Source of the DNA: Gavia stellata
Lineage: Eukaryota > Chordata > Aves > Gaviiformes > Gaviidae
Length of the DNA: 64,000 nt
Reading direction: 5' to 3'
Assembly: GCF_030936135.1 (NCBI RefSeq)
Contig: NC_082598.1
Location: 53,164,347-53,228,346, forward strand
A program made the position numbers and the translations under genes. Each line of letters opens with the position of its first letter. The first letter of the stretch is position 1. Below the pieces are notes generated by a model, which saw only the letters and a program-made list of their open reading frames with translations, did no database searches and was not told where the DNA came from. Below, piece by piece: positions 50,566 through 62,566 of this stretch.

Positions 50566-53500
50566 CTTTTATAATATTGCACTTATTTACCTCTCTATTT
50601 TATAAACAGATCTGCACCGCTATAGTGTGCTTTGTAAAGGAATTTCTTTCACCTCTCCCTATGAATTCAGTCATTTAGGACAAAAGGCTTTGGGATTGCT
50701 TGGCTTGGGAAGTGAGAGGAGGATTCTCAAGGTTGTTTACCTCTCTCTTGCTATATTGCAATGCTTCAGTAATCTTTTTGGGTGCTGTAGGTCATTGATG
50801 AGAAGTTACTATAGTTCTGATTCCAGCTCTTCAATGGATGACTTCATGGATTTTTGCACGTGAACATGGGTGTTACAAAGCAATAGATGAATTTCAGTGA
50901 TGGCTATGGTTTTGGGGTTTTTCCCCCCCCTAAACCTTTTAAAACCACAGGGTTGTCCAAGTGTCATAGGTGAGGCTAGGGCCTGCTGAATGTTTTTGAT
51001 GTCCATGTTGACAGGACTCGGAGCCAAAATTCAGATGAGCCTTAAGGCTGGGTTCTGCAGTTGGTGAACTCAAGTGTTAAAAACCATGACACTTATTTTC
51101 TGCCTGCCTGAGCATGAATCTTTATCATACTGTTCTCCCTCATCTTTTCAGGTTTTCGTTCAGGAAACGTGAAGTCTAGACTTCTAGCTTAAGAACAGCT
51201 GAAATTCTCATGATTTGAGGTGGGGTAATAGGGAAAAAATGTTATGGATCATTTGATTTCTATTTTCTAAGGTAATTTTTCAAGTTATCCTTTTCAGAAA
51301 GGGATGTCTGCAGTAAGAGTAGCTCAGTATGCTTTTTACTTAGTATTTTTATTGTTCCCCGTCTTGCTTTTATTAGAAAACAATATAATGATACTACCAT
51401 TTATTGCGTTGAGAGCCCTGCTCTGCTTTGGAAATGCACAGGAGGAAGAGTGTTTTGCTGTGTGAGGAATGTGTGTTCTGACTATCTATATGGACAAAAT
51501 GGATGATCTTGCTCCTATTTTGAAGATGAGGAGGTCATGTGCCTTGATGTAGACCAGGCTTTAAGAAAATGGAGTCCTTTGCTCCTCAGGTATTAAAATA
51601 ATCACCTAGTGTAGGTTAGCTGTAAACTATTTAATTTCACAAAAATACAACCCAGCAATGTGGGGAATGGCACCATGGATCCCAAGAGCCAGCCTTAGTC
51701 ACTGTTACAGGGGGATCTGAATTGCTAAAGTTTAAAAGTTTTTTAAATTGTCTCCATAGAAAGGTGAGAGAACAGGATAACCGCTGAATAAAATGGCAGG
51801 AGAGGCTGTTATAAGAAAAATAAAAGAGGAGGAGCAAGCAGAAGAATACCAGTATAGAAAGGGTGTCACACTATTAACAATACAGGCTTCGCTTTAGATG
51901 ATGGTTAAAACTCATGCTTTCAGGTTTGAGTCATGGGTTCTTTGGGGTGGATATTTTGTTTCCATAAACCATATAAGGATGAGCTTTAAGAAAACTATGG
52001 TAAGAATGCATTCGGAAGTCTTATTTTTCTCCAACTTTGGTTTACTGTCATCATCATTTCCCTTACATAGGCATGTTGAATTTAGTTTTGTTCTTCAATG
52101 ATTTGTTTTTTTAGCCTATGGAAGAAAGTTTGGTTGTCCCGTGCCACTTGAACATAGGCAACAAATTGGTTGAAAGCATCACAATTTCTGAGTATTTTTT
52201 TCTAAATTTGAAAGTGATTTTTTTGCTGGAATTCTTCTTGTAATATTAATTCTTGCATAATTCTTTGTTCAAGGATGTCGAAATTGAGTGTTGATTAAGG
52301 GAACAGCACCATTATCCCTCTTTAATTGAGAGAGTTGAGACAGAGAAATTACAAAACTCAGTAGAGGTCATATGGCTAGGAATATATGAACAAACTGTGT
52401 ATTTATAGTTTAGGCGCTAGTCAAAACTTTAGGCAACTTATTCCTCAATCCTAGATTGTTAACCTCAATCATTAATATTAGTTTTCAGTAATTATGCCTG
52501 AAAATAAACTGGCTGAAAAATAATGCCTCCCAAACAGAGGTTCACTTCTCTTATTTATCCATGTCACTAAGCTTTGAGATGTGGTTATTCCACGTAGCTC
52601 ACTCAGTGGGGCCCCATATAGCCCTGCAAGACTTTAAACGTTGATGTTGAACTTTATTTTATTGACCACAGACTTTTCTGAAAGTTTCAGTAGAAAACGC
52701 TTAACTTATTTCTGATCTGTTGCTGATCTTAAATGTTCATGGCCTCTTCTCCTCCAAATGCCAGCATTTTGGCAATTTGAGGCCTTAAAGCCCTCCCGTG
52801 AACATTTTTTAGAAGAAAAGAATCAGCTGTCAAAGTTTTTTCCCTAGTTTGTAAGGTCAAAGCAGCAGAGTTTTGGAGAATGAATTTAACGGGCTTAATG
52901 ATGCAGGTACGGATCTGCCTTGCTCCGTATATTAAAATTCCTGAGTCTCTTCTGTTTTGTTTTATCGTATTATTTTTATGAAATTGCATGGAAAAGCATT
53001 GCCAAAGAAGCATTCAGGTTACAAAGCCAGGTATGCAGAAATAGGAAAATGTGGTAATAGAAGAGTCTCCATTAAAACCAGAAATCTGTTACTTAGGGCT
53101 CCGGAAGAGAGCCTGCACGACCAGGCAAGAAAAGCAATAAGGCAAAGCAAAGTAATAGAGCCCTCAGAGTTTATTGGTTAAAAAGTATCCGGTGATTTGT
53201 TCTGTAGTCCCTCTCACGATCTCCAAAATTGCTATTTCAGCGGCGCACAACTCGCATGTGTTCAGAAATGTGAACATTTCTGTTGAGGGGGTGGAAGGGG
53301 AGGAGAGCTGTGCCAGCGGGGCTGTGACGGGGGGTCAGCCTGGAAGGCAGGTGGGTGTGAGTGTTTGTGTAGGTTGCCGGCACTGGTGTTGGGAGCCGCT
53401 TTCATTATGGAAGTGTAAGGACTGCGTGTGCACCTGGTGTGGGGCTGCCCGGCCTGCCAGGCCCTCGTCCTGCGGCTTTGGGCTTTGCTCTGTGGCTCCG

Positions 53501-54353
53501 GGCTGCTGAACAGGGCTGAGGGAGAAATGCTGTGCAGAGCTGGGGCTGGCCCGGCCCGCTGCGCTCGGCAGCGGCCGACAGAGACGTTCGATACGTGGCT
53601 TGTTGAGGAGGAGGTGATCCAAGGTTGCGTGCCTCGCGGCATGAAAATCGCCAAGTGCTTTTGTCAGCCTGACCTTTGGGTCTGGAAGTAACCTGACCTG
53701 CAGGACCAGCGCTGCTGTGCGATGTACAGTAACTGGGTGCTGCTGAGATGCAAATTTGCAGAATCCGTTTCCGAGCCGGCATTTCTTTGAAGTAAATCCT
53801 GCGAACTCTGCGCAGGCTTTCCAAATTCCTGTGAGCTTCGTAAACGCCAGTTTCAGGACTTGTAGGTGAGGCGTTGCTGGTCTAGAGCCCGGCAGTTTTC
53901 ACCTCTCCCTCAGCTCTGCTGATGGTGTCTTGTTGAAGACTTCCTTCTCTCCTCAGAGCCTGGGCTGGTGCCTTCCCAGGCCACGTCTGAGGCTGTGGCT
54001 GCTGCTGTGTGCCTAAGGTGCAGGGTGACAGCTGACCTGAATCCCTCAAGGCTCATACCCGTCCATCTTAACAAGAGCTTTTCGAAAGCTGAAAGGGTTT
54101 TGTGTGTGGCATTTTATGTTGTACGTTGCAGTGCAAGCAACTGAGTCACCTTCGGTCCTCCTGTTTTATCTGGCTGTCATTGAGTTTGCGTGGCAAGGTT
54201 TTGGTAGCGGGGGGGCTGCAGGGGTGGCTTCTGTGAGAAGCTGCTAGAAGCTTCCCCCATGTCCAAAAGAGCCAATGCCAGCCCGCTCCACAACGGACCC
54301 GCTGCTGGCCAAGGCTGAGCCCATCAGCGATGGTGGTAGCACCTCTGGGACAA

Positions 54354-54363
54354 CATATTTAAG
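54354..54363 (+). promoter_or_regulatory. LTR TATA-like element
   Basis: CATATTTAAG lies about 180 bases into the LTR and roughly 640 bases before its AATAAA, in the order expected for a U3-R layout. Promoter activity today is unknown. Confidence 0.5.
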
Positions 54364-54619
54364 AAAGGGGAAAAACAACTGCACAACTGTAGCCGAAGAG
54401 AGGAGTGAGACTATGTGAGAGGAACAACTCTGCAGAGTTGCAGACCACCAAGTGACCTTGGTAGGTCAGTGAAGAAGGAGGGGGAGGTGGTGTTCCAGGC
54501 ACCGGAGCAGAGACTCCCCTGCAGCCCCTGATGAAGACCATGGTGAGGCAGGCTGTGCCCCTTCAGCCCATGGTGGTCCATGTTAGAGCAGATATCCCAA
54601 AGGAGGCTGTGACCCCGTG

Positions 54620-54870
54620 GGAAGCCCACGCTGGAGCAGGCTCCTGGCAGGACCTGTGGACCCGTGGAGAGAGGAGCCCACGCTGGAGCAGGTTTGACAA
54701 CAGGACTTGTGACCCCGTGGGGGACCCACGCTGGAGCAGTCTGGCCCTGAAGGAACATCATGGAAAGGACCAACTGCTGGAGCGGCTGGTGAACAACTGC
54801 AGCCCATGGGAAGGACTCACGTTGGAGAAGTTTGTGGAGGACTCTCTCCCGTGGGAGGGACCCCACACTG
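54620..54870 (+). repeat. Imperfect ~50-bp repeats inside the LTR
   Basis: CCACGCTGGAGCAG-type cores occur at about 54625, 54678 and 54727. Diverged copies follow at about 54820 (TCACGTTGGAGAAG) and 54860. Each core is preceded by a GACCCCGTGGG-like string. The spacing of about 50 bases makes this a decayed internal minisatellite. Confidence 0.75.
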
Positions 54871-54995
54871 CGGGGCAGGGAGGAGGTAGAGAAAATCGTG
54901 AGGAAAGTTAAGCCCAGAAAGAAGGGAGGGGTGGGGGGAAGGTGTTTTAAGACTTAGGGTTTTATTTCTCATTACCCTACTCTGATTTGATTGGT

Positions 54996-55001
54996 AATAA
55001 A
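54996..55001 (+). terminator. LTR polyadenylation signal
   Basis: AATAAA lies within the conserved GGTAATAAATTAAA segment of the LTR. It is in sense orientation with respect to PDLIM5 and so could end transcripts inside intron 3. Usage is not shown by the sequence. Confidence 0.6.
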
Positions 55002-58000
55002 TTAAACTAATTTCCTCAAGTCGAGTCTGCTTTGCCCATGATGGTACTGAGTTGCTGAGGGATCTCCCTGTCCTTATCTCGACCCATGAGCCTTTCGTTA
55101 TATTTTCTCTCCCCTGTCCAGCTGAGGAGGGGAGTGATAGAGCAGCTTTGGTGGGCACCTGGCATCCAGCCAGGGTCAACCCACTACACTGGTCCTGAAA
55201 TTAAGTGGTGTTGAGTAAAAAGTTGTCCAAAGAATTCAAAGCTAATAAAGATACTGGTTTCTTCTTTGCCTACAAAGGTGTCTTGGTGCGTAAGTATATG
55301 CATTTTTTTTTTTAATTGGAGGCAAGGTAGAAAGCTTTTGCTCCTAATTTAGCAGCTGAACAGGTTTTGCTAGCTAAGCCGTACCTTTGGAAAGCCTGCC
55401 CACAAACTAAATACATGGAAGGGTACAGCTCTTGCTTCCAGCTGGAATTCGAAATCTTTTGTCGTGCACAGCACTTTGTTGCACGTCAGCTAGCAATTAG
55501 ATGAACCACAAAACATGCTGCAGCTAAGTGAACCTGACAAACTAAAGGCTTGCCTGGAAGTTCAAAGGAGAGTTGCTGGGATGAAAATGGAAGGTTGTGG
55601 GGTGAAAATGGAGTTCAGTGACTTGCGGGATCATACCTACCCATCTGCCAGGAAAATGGGTGGGAGTGAGGGCTAGTTAAGCAATAGCAGCCTTCTCTGT
55701 GTTGTGTACCTTAGAGCCTTCCTGGGAATTGTTACAGCTGCAAAGATCAGGATTTGTAAAGGTGGTTCAGTTTCTTGAGGTTGATACAGTACTTAGCATA
55801 GGAACATAATCGCAATAGTAAATATAGGTAGTGGACAAAGCCAGGTATCATGGGTAGCTCATTATTTATTGAGTGTCAAAATGTTTGCTTCAACTGTAAG
55901 TTTAAAGACTTTTTTTATATTAATTTTGATTAATTCTTTTTTTCTTTCCCCTACCATATCATTGATACCAACACACAAAGAAACCAGGCAAAGAAAGTGA
56001 AACAAAGGAGCAGCCCTGAAATTAATTATTTATTTCAGTGAGGATTGAAGAGGAAACACACAATGTATCTGGGGTTTTTTTTGTTGTTTGTTTGCTCCCA
56101 GAGAAATGCAAAATATCACCTTTGAGTTGCAGCAATTGAAGTAAATTTACCGTTATGCTTTTGGGGTTTTTTCTACATACTGTATTGTGGTGGACTGAAC
56201 CAGAGGGCAGTCAGGTTAGGAGGATATTTCAAAACTCCACCTTCATCTGTATGAAAATGAGGTCATTATGAACTAATTGCTTCTCACAAGCTGGGAGCCT
56301 CTAAGTTCAATTTGGGACAAATTTGCAGGATTCCTGCCCTCATAGTCCAAGTTCTTGATGGAATAGGGGTTGGTCAATTGAGAGGCTGCTTGGGAGGATA
56401 GCTCAGATGTTATAATCAGCAGAGCCTTATAGGCAGCTGGGTGGGAAATGAGTGGGGCATCACTATTTGAAGGGTAGTGAGTGCTTGAGGGAGAAGGTTT
56501 GCAAGTCTGGTGTAATCTGAGAGTCCCTCACTCAAAACGGAGGGAGAAAGTGTTGGATCCCAGAAGTTTCCACCTGTTTGCAATGGATCAAGTGGTAACT
56601 AAAGGGCCTTAACATGTCATCTTGCTTCTTTTCCTTAACCAATGAGAAATGGCTGTGCCTTTGCTTTGTACAAGTTGTTGCATAGCACAGACGTCTGACA
56701 AATATGGCAAAATCTAATGCTGCTTTGTCTCTTATTTAATTTGTTTTGTTTGTTTGTTTTTAAATTGGTTGCTTTCAGACAAGGAAGTAAAGATATATAT
56801 TTTTTTTTTTAAAAAGTGATGTAAGTGATTTTGATGGTGTTATAGATGTTTGCTGTAAGGTCTGAAACCACGCATAACTTTCAGATGTGTTGGGACTAGC
56901 CAAAGAATAAATGTTTATCACCTGTTGTTATTATATGGACTATATTCTTTAATTCCTACATTTAAGATAGATACAATAATAATTGCCTTCTGTTATAGTT
57001 CCACTATAGGGATTAAAATACTTTGATGTAGTCTGATATAAGACTTGTTTAAAACAAAGATTCAGTTGATAAGACAAAAAATATATAGTGAAAAAGACTG
57101 AGTTTTAAAAGCAGTTTTACACAAGCAGATCATTGGAAAGGTAATAGTTTGGGCCTGACCTTTAGATGAACAGTAGTTTAGAAGCCTGTTTTCACTCTAT
57201 TTTAAAACTAAAACTAATCTGTATTCTAGCTGAGATCTGACACGATTCATTTCTGTCTGTGACGACAGGAACAGTGATGTTTTAATAAAACATATTTTAC
57301 TTGAAACGGTGTACTTCAGTAGGAAATGTCTGGAAGTGAGAGCATCTTTCTTGATCTCAGCGTGTGCTGGGTGGCTAGTATCCCTCAGTACATGAGGTGA
57401 GGACCAGTTTGCAGTGCTTTGCCTGGTGGCAAAGTTGGTGACAAGTTAATGATGAACTACCGCTTGTGATTTAAAATAGCTTTCTGTGATATCAATAGCT
57501 TTCTCCTGTCTTTCAGAATTCGAAAAAGCTGAGTTGAGGAGGTATCTCAGTGGGCAGCAGGGAATCACCTAATGCACTCTACGTGGTTTGATTTATATGT
57601 TCTTACTGTAAGCAAGAAATAACATTTGCAAGCTGAAATTTAATACAGAAAATATGTCTAGGTTGATTGAGGTGGTAACTGGTGTTACTAGGAGTCTGAC
57701 CACTGCCTAGCAGTAATCTGCAGGTTGCAAACTCCTCAAGTTAGTTTTGCTTGTCTTTTCAAGTTGATTTATATTCCCAGTGTTGAAAATCTTTTCATTG
57801 CTAGTGAAGGGTGGAAACAGAACATGCAATACACGTTCAAACATCCCCACTTTGAAAAGGTGCAACTCTTCCTAAGCAGTCTTTAATAGTGTAGATGCTT
57901 GTAAGTTGTAGATTGAATTTATTTCCAGAACATTAAATGTATGTATTTTAGGAATGCAGGAACAAAACTAAGCTAATCTTCATTACGGAAGTCTAAAAAA

Positions 58001-58482
58001 CACTCTTGAAAACCACAGGAGTTAATTTTGCTAACTATTGATGTCTACGTGATGTGCAATAAAGCTTCTGTTTAATAGGAAGAAGTGCTGTTTTCCTCCA
58101 TGAGGGGAAAGCGTTTACTCTCAGCTGATAGTGAAGTGCCGGATCAGCCTTTCTGTAGTCGTTATATCCCAGGTGCTTTGGGCTACGCAACCATTTGTGT
58201 TTTGTTTTTGTTTAGTTTTTTTCCAGAAAAAAAGCAGAAATCGAGCCATTGAGTCCTTCAGATTTTGATGGCTGATAGGCAGGCAGTGTTGTTTGCTCTT
58301 AGCATGATTTCCCAGTTAAGTCCTGCTTTTTAGTTACTCTGAGGAAAAGGTTCATAGCTATGTTTCAGGAAGCTCATTTGGTAACTGTTTCCCTCCCATT
58401 TATAAATAATCCTTAGAGGGGAGTGTAGGTTTTTTTTTTCTTTAATGAGTTACAGCAAGCCATCAGAAAAGTTATATTCTTA

Positions 58483-58514
58483 GGATATATATTATATATA
58501 TATTATATTATATT
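58483..58514. repeat. TA/TATTA microsatellite
   Basis: Alternating TATA and ATTATA strings make up an imperfect AT microsatellite of about 32 bases. Confidence 0.85.
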
Positions 58515-59919
58515 TCTTACATTTTGTTTCATCTGAAGTGATCTTTGTGGAGTATTATTCTCCAGGAGGCCTTTGATGCAATTCTCTCTTTCACTTCCTT
58601 ATTTTCTAATGGCCTTTGGTGGTATTCATGGTGACAGTCACCGATACTCCATAAGCACTGCAGCACAATGTAGCAAAATGGTTTTTTGTTTCTCTAGTAA
58701 TAGTACCTACTGTGTGTGGCAGCTAATTACACCTTTTTTTAAGATGCTATATTACTTGCAAAATGTTTTCCATTAGTGATCTTGGTATTTCAGGTGTTGT
58801 TTTATTTGTCGAACTGATTTAGTGGTTACGCATAGGTTTTAGATTCATGATTTCTAGTTCCATTTCTGGATTTGCAGCAGACTTGGTTTGGCTTTAATGT
58901 TTTATTTCCTAAAACTAGGAGTTTCCTCTTTTTCTTATGCAGATAATCTTTATCTACCATTCACACAGTCAAATCTGATCTTGCTGTTGAGGATCTGAGG
59001 ACTTCAATAGAAGATACTAAGAAGAATAAAGTATCATGATGACCGTTAAATCAGGGATGACTATTACCAGTCATTTTTGTTTACTTCATTGTGAACTAAA
59101 GTGTCTGTGTCCTCCCTCCAAATATTTTCTTGTTAAGAACCCGTAGGCAAATATTGATTGTTGTACTTATTTTTACATGTTGGTGATGACGTAAATCTGC
59201 TTTGAACTGTTAAATAATATATAGGTTTTGGAGTGCACACAGGTTTTGCTTCCCGAAGAGAACTTCCCTACAAGAAAATAAAATGAGAAGAAGGGTGCGC
59301 TCTTGGATGCTCTGGTGCAAAACACACTGTAGGGTTCCATTGCCCTGTAAAACAGACCTGAGAGTTTCATCTTTTAATGCTGGTGTTAGTTCAATATTAG
59401 AAGTAAAATCCAGCTTTGCCTGGTGGTTGAATAACAAAGAGCTGTGCATATATTGATTTTTACATCCTCACCACCGCGTCACATTTTCCGATGGGATGTG
59501 TTTTGGCCTGACGCTGAATAGGATCTGTTTCAGCGGATATGTTCTGGTCTGAACACTAAGCCTGAAAAATAATAAGAGAATTGAAAAACTGTAGGGGTGG
59601 CTTTATCTTAGGGGAGTGTATTGGATCAGTGAACCTGTTAGTCTGGTATCTAGACCCATTGTGGGTTGGTATCTGATGATTCAGCAGAGCAGGGGGGGTG
59701 AGAAGTAAACTGTGCCTTTGTAACCCCTGCGTGGTGAAAACCTGGGTGCTTACACAAGAGATGTGGGTTTGATTATCATAAACACTTGTAACTAATAATT
59801 AAATTGGGGTCTTATGGGTGTTGTTTCATATATCCATCAACATGACTCTTGTCCCAGACAGGCTGACAACATCAAGGTGTTTGTGCTGTGTGCAGATGGA
59901 AAGTATTTTCTCACATTGA

Positions 59920-59938
59920 TTTTTTTTTTTTTTTTTTT
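59920..59938. repeat. T19 homopolymer
   Basis: Nineteen consecutive T residues. No adjoining retroposed sequence was recognised. Confidence 0.95.
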
Positions 59939-61146
59939 AAATTGTGCTTTCCTCCAGTTTTGTGCACAGTGTATCCCCACTTTCACCTAATGCATGGTGA
60001 GCTATGTGGGGGAAAAAAATGTCAGGTTTCTTTACCCACTTCTATGCAACTTTTCCACTTTTGGCAGGGTCTGCACCAGATCTGAGCCTTCGTCAACTTT
60101 GTGGTTCGAGACCTGAGCTAGGAAGTATCGAGGATTCACCTGACACTTCAGATTAGTCATAGCTGAATCCTTGTTCCCACCAGAAAAAAAAAAAAAAATG
60201 CACTTTGTCTTTGCAGTAGCACTTGTGGAGCTGCAGCAATTTCTGGTATTGAAAGGACTTTGGTTCCCAGCTGGAGAGGAGCTCCAGAGGACATGCTTTC
60301 CTCCTGACCTCATGGCATTTCTGGTGGAGCCCTTCTGTGTTTGAGCCTCTACCCAAAAAGTGCTCGGAAGGAAAAATTTCCCTTCCTGTGATGAGTAAGG
60401 AGGTTTGAGAGACCCTACCTCAACTTTACAAAGGTTTTGAACTGCCCATTTAACCTGCTGCTTTTGTTTTGTGTTTGCTCCACAATCCTCCTCTGTCTTG
60501 CGCATGACCTGACACCACCGGCTGCTGCTGGAGATGTCAGATCCTAGCTGTCCCCAACCCCAAGGCAGCTAATTAATATGAGGGAAGTGTTTGATGCTGC
60601 TAATTTCAGGGAGCTCTGAGAAGTGGGAATGTGGGCATCTGGATATAGATTATAAAGATGAGAGCAGAGAGGGCAGAGCAGGATGAAAACAATTGTCAGG
60701 AAGAATATTATGTTTCTAAGAATGAAGAGGCTTTTAAGGAAAGATAGTGTAACTCTTAGAGGAAGAAGGAAAAGAGAAATAGCAAACATGGTAGGGGGAA
60801 ATACAGTGGAAATGATGTGGCACATCCTCAGCACAGAGATGTTAAGAGTTGGTTCACATTGTTGAATGATTGTCTTGTCTTTTGCAAAAATACAAGGTGG
60901 CAAAGAGTTGCCTTTGCTTCTGATCCACGAAAGTTTAAAACCAAAAATACTAGCAATAAATGTATAGGGATGAAAGGAAAAAAAAGTTATTGCAGATATT
61001 TCAAGAACAGTTTGGGTAGTCATTTGACCACTGAAAAATTTGGGCAGGCTTACTCGCTTGCCTTAGGTGCTCCAAACAGGACTTGCGTAGCTGTGGTGGA
61101 GGAGTTGTGCCTGCTTGAACCAGAACTGAACTTGGATATTTTTTAA

Positions 61147-61168
61147 TTTTTTTTTTTTTTTTTTTTTT
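61147..61168. repeat. T22 homopolymer
   Basis: Twenty-two consecutive T residues after ATTTTTTAA. No adjoining retroposed sequence was recognised. Confidence 0.95.
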
Positions 61169-62515
61169 ACTTAGTGACATCTTCTGCTGTTATAAACTGA
61201 GTGAATGATTCTTATTCTTGTCTATTTTCTCAGTTTAGGTTTAATTGAACATGATGCTAAAAAAGCATTTCGTGCATAATTTGTAAAACATTGGCGCAAG
61301 TTTAAGATTTAGCTTTTTTCCAGCATTCTTGTGGACTGTGTAAGCTGAGTGGAGTCTGTCTGTCAAAATGAAATTTGCAAATTATTTCAATCTCTGTGAT
61401 GCTTAAATTCACAATAGATTTATATACTTTCATATTTTGAGTCTTCAATATTCCTCTTATTGCCTTACAACTTTTAAGTTTATAATGCCTGCTGAGTATT
61501 TCTCTCCACAGTTTGGCAAGCTTTAATTTCCTAACATTTCTAATTCTTACCAAGATGCAATTAAAATATTCCTTAAAAAACCCAAAAGAAACAAAAAAAC
61601 CCCTGAAAGTTTTAGAAGTTAGTTTTATGTGGCTGAGCATGAAATCTTGCAAAATATAAATGGTGAAATCTGAGAGGCTATAAGCCGTTGTCTGAGACAC
61701 ACAAACTTCATAGAGAATTTATGTCAGCAGGTGAGACTGTCTCGAAGCTGGTGTTTGATGTTGCTTTCTGTTTGGAATAAAGTCTTCACTGGGCAATTAA
61801 ATGGGTTTTCTGAGTGGCAATTGTTTAGGGGGGGGCTTGCTTTTTTTGCCTAGTCTGTTGTTTGCATTTAAGTTATGACTGACTGTTGCTATACAAGGGA
61901 GAACATCTTGCCAGAAGGGAATCAATTATGGAAATAACATGAGCTTCGTCAGAGGGGACTTTTAACATTCACTTAATGTCTTTTGGAGGGAAAATGACCA
62001 AACCCAGGGTAGTTAATCTGTTGACCGTATAGTATCCTTTCTAGCTACTAAGCTTCTATGCGAAAAATGGAATGTAGAATACATTCTTAAAATGTATTCC
62101 AGAGTTTAGGAAGCCAAAGTTTTAATGAGCACAGTGACTTCAGAGATAACTAATGCTTCTCGATTACTAACAGATTATTTTTCCTTTACATACAAAGCCA
62201 CTCCACATGAGCAGACTATAAGTTTCAGTGACACATGGAGTCACTAAAATACATGTTCTGTGCTAAGTATAATGTATAACAGTTTTTGCAAGTACAAAAA
62301 TGCATAATATTTTCCATTCAAGGCCTCTCAAGTACTGAAATTTATAAGTGTGTCTCCTGTCAATAGTGATCTTGGAGTCCCTTGGCCAAAAGAGTTGCCA
62401 GTTATATCCTTTCCAAGTTTTGGAAGGAAGGTGATGGCTCAACAAATCAGTCATTTTCCACAAAGTCTTGTTAACCCGTAAGAGACCACCCCATTAATGG
62501 GATAGTTAAGTGAAT

Positions 62516-62566
62516 GCTGGGACTGAAGTCCCAGCTGAAGGGAGCTTTCCTGGAACAGAAAGCTCC
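62516..62566. repeat. Two adjacent perfect hairpins
   Basis: GCTGGGACT (62516-62524) pairs with AGTCCCAGC (62527-62535) across a two-base gap. Five bases later GGAGCTTTC (62541-62549) pairs with GAAAGCTCC (62558-62566) across eight bases. Each stem is nine base pairs with no mismatch. Confidence 0.95.

Larger units (their letters stand above)
46108..54174 (+). other. PDLIM5: PDLIM5 intron 3, first part
   Basis: This is AT-rich intron downstream of exon 3. I looked for the next PDLIM5 coding exon (the Ala/Pro/Ser-rich linker after the PDZ domain) and did not recognise it. The region contains a T-rich run at about 48430-48443, an A/C-rich foldback at 50502-50565 and a CpG-rich islet at about 53425-53655. 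No RNA gene was recognised. Confidence 0.6.
54175..55188 (+). mobile_element. Endogenous retroviral LTR, solo-like, sense orientation
   Basis: This is a GC-rich, roughly 1014-base element unlike the AT-rich intron around it. It begins TGTCATTGAG and ends CCCACTACA, the TGT...ACA termini of a retroviral LTR. It carries a TATA-like CATATTTAAG at 54354-54363 and AATAAA at 54996-55001, so it is oriented + like PDLIM5. The centre (about 54600-54870) is an imperfect array of roughly 50 bases built on CCACGCTGGAGCAG. I recognise the overall pattern as an abundant LTR family of neoavian genomes, probably ERVL-like. The flanks CTGGC (54170-54174) and CTGGT (55189-55193) resemble a 5-base target duplication with one change. 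No gag or pol follows, so this is most likely a solo LTR. Alternatively, the TGG just after the 3' end could be a primer-binding-site remnant. Open frames inside it are not credible genes. Confidence 0.85.

Noticed and set aside
54411..54911. Open frames of 126-151 codons on both strands
   Set aside because: They lie wholly inside the LTR and its internal repeat array, are open in opposite directions, and show no retroviral protein domain.
60032..60505. 157-codon minus-strand open frame
   Set aside because: It overlaps another open frame on the same strand, matches no known domain, includes a poly-Phe run from an A15 tract, and lacks convincing splice or promoter context.
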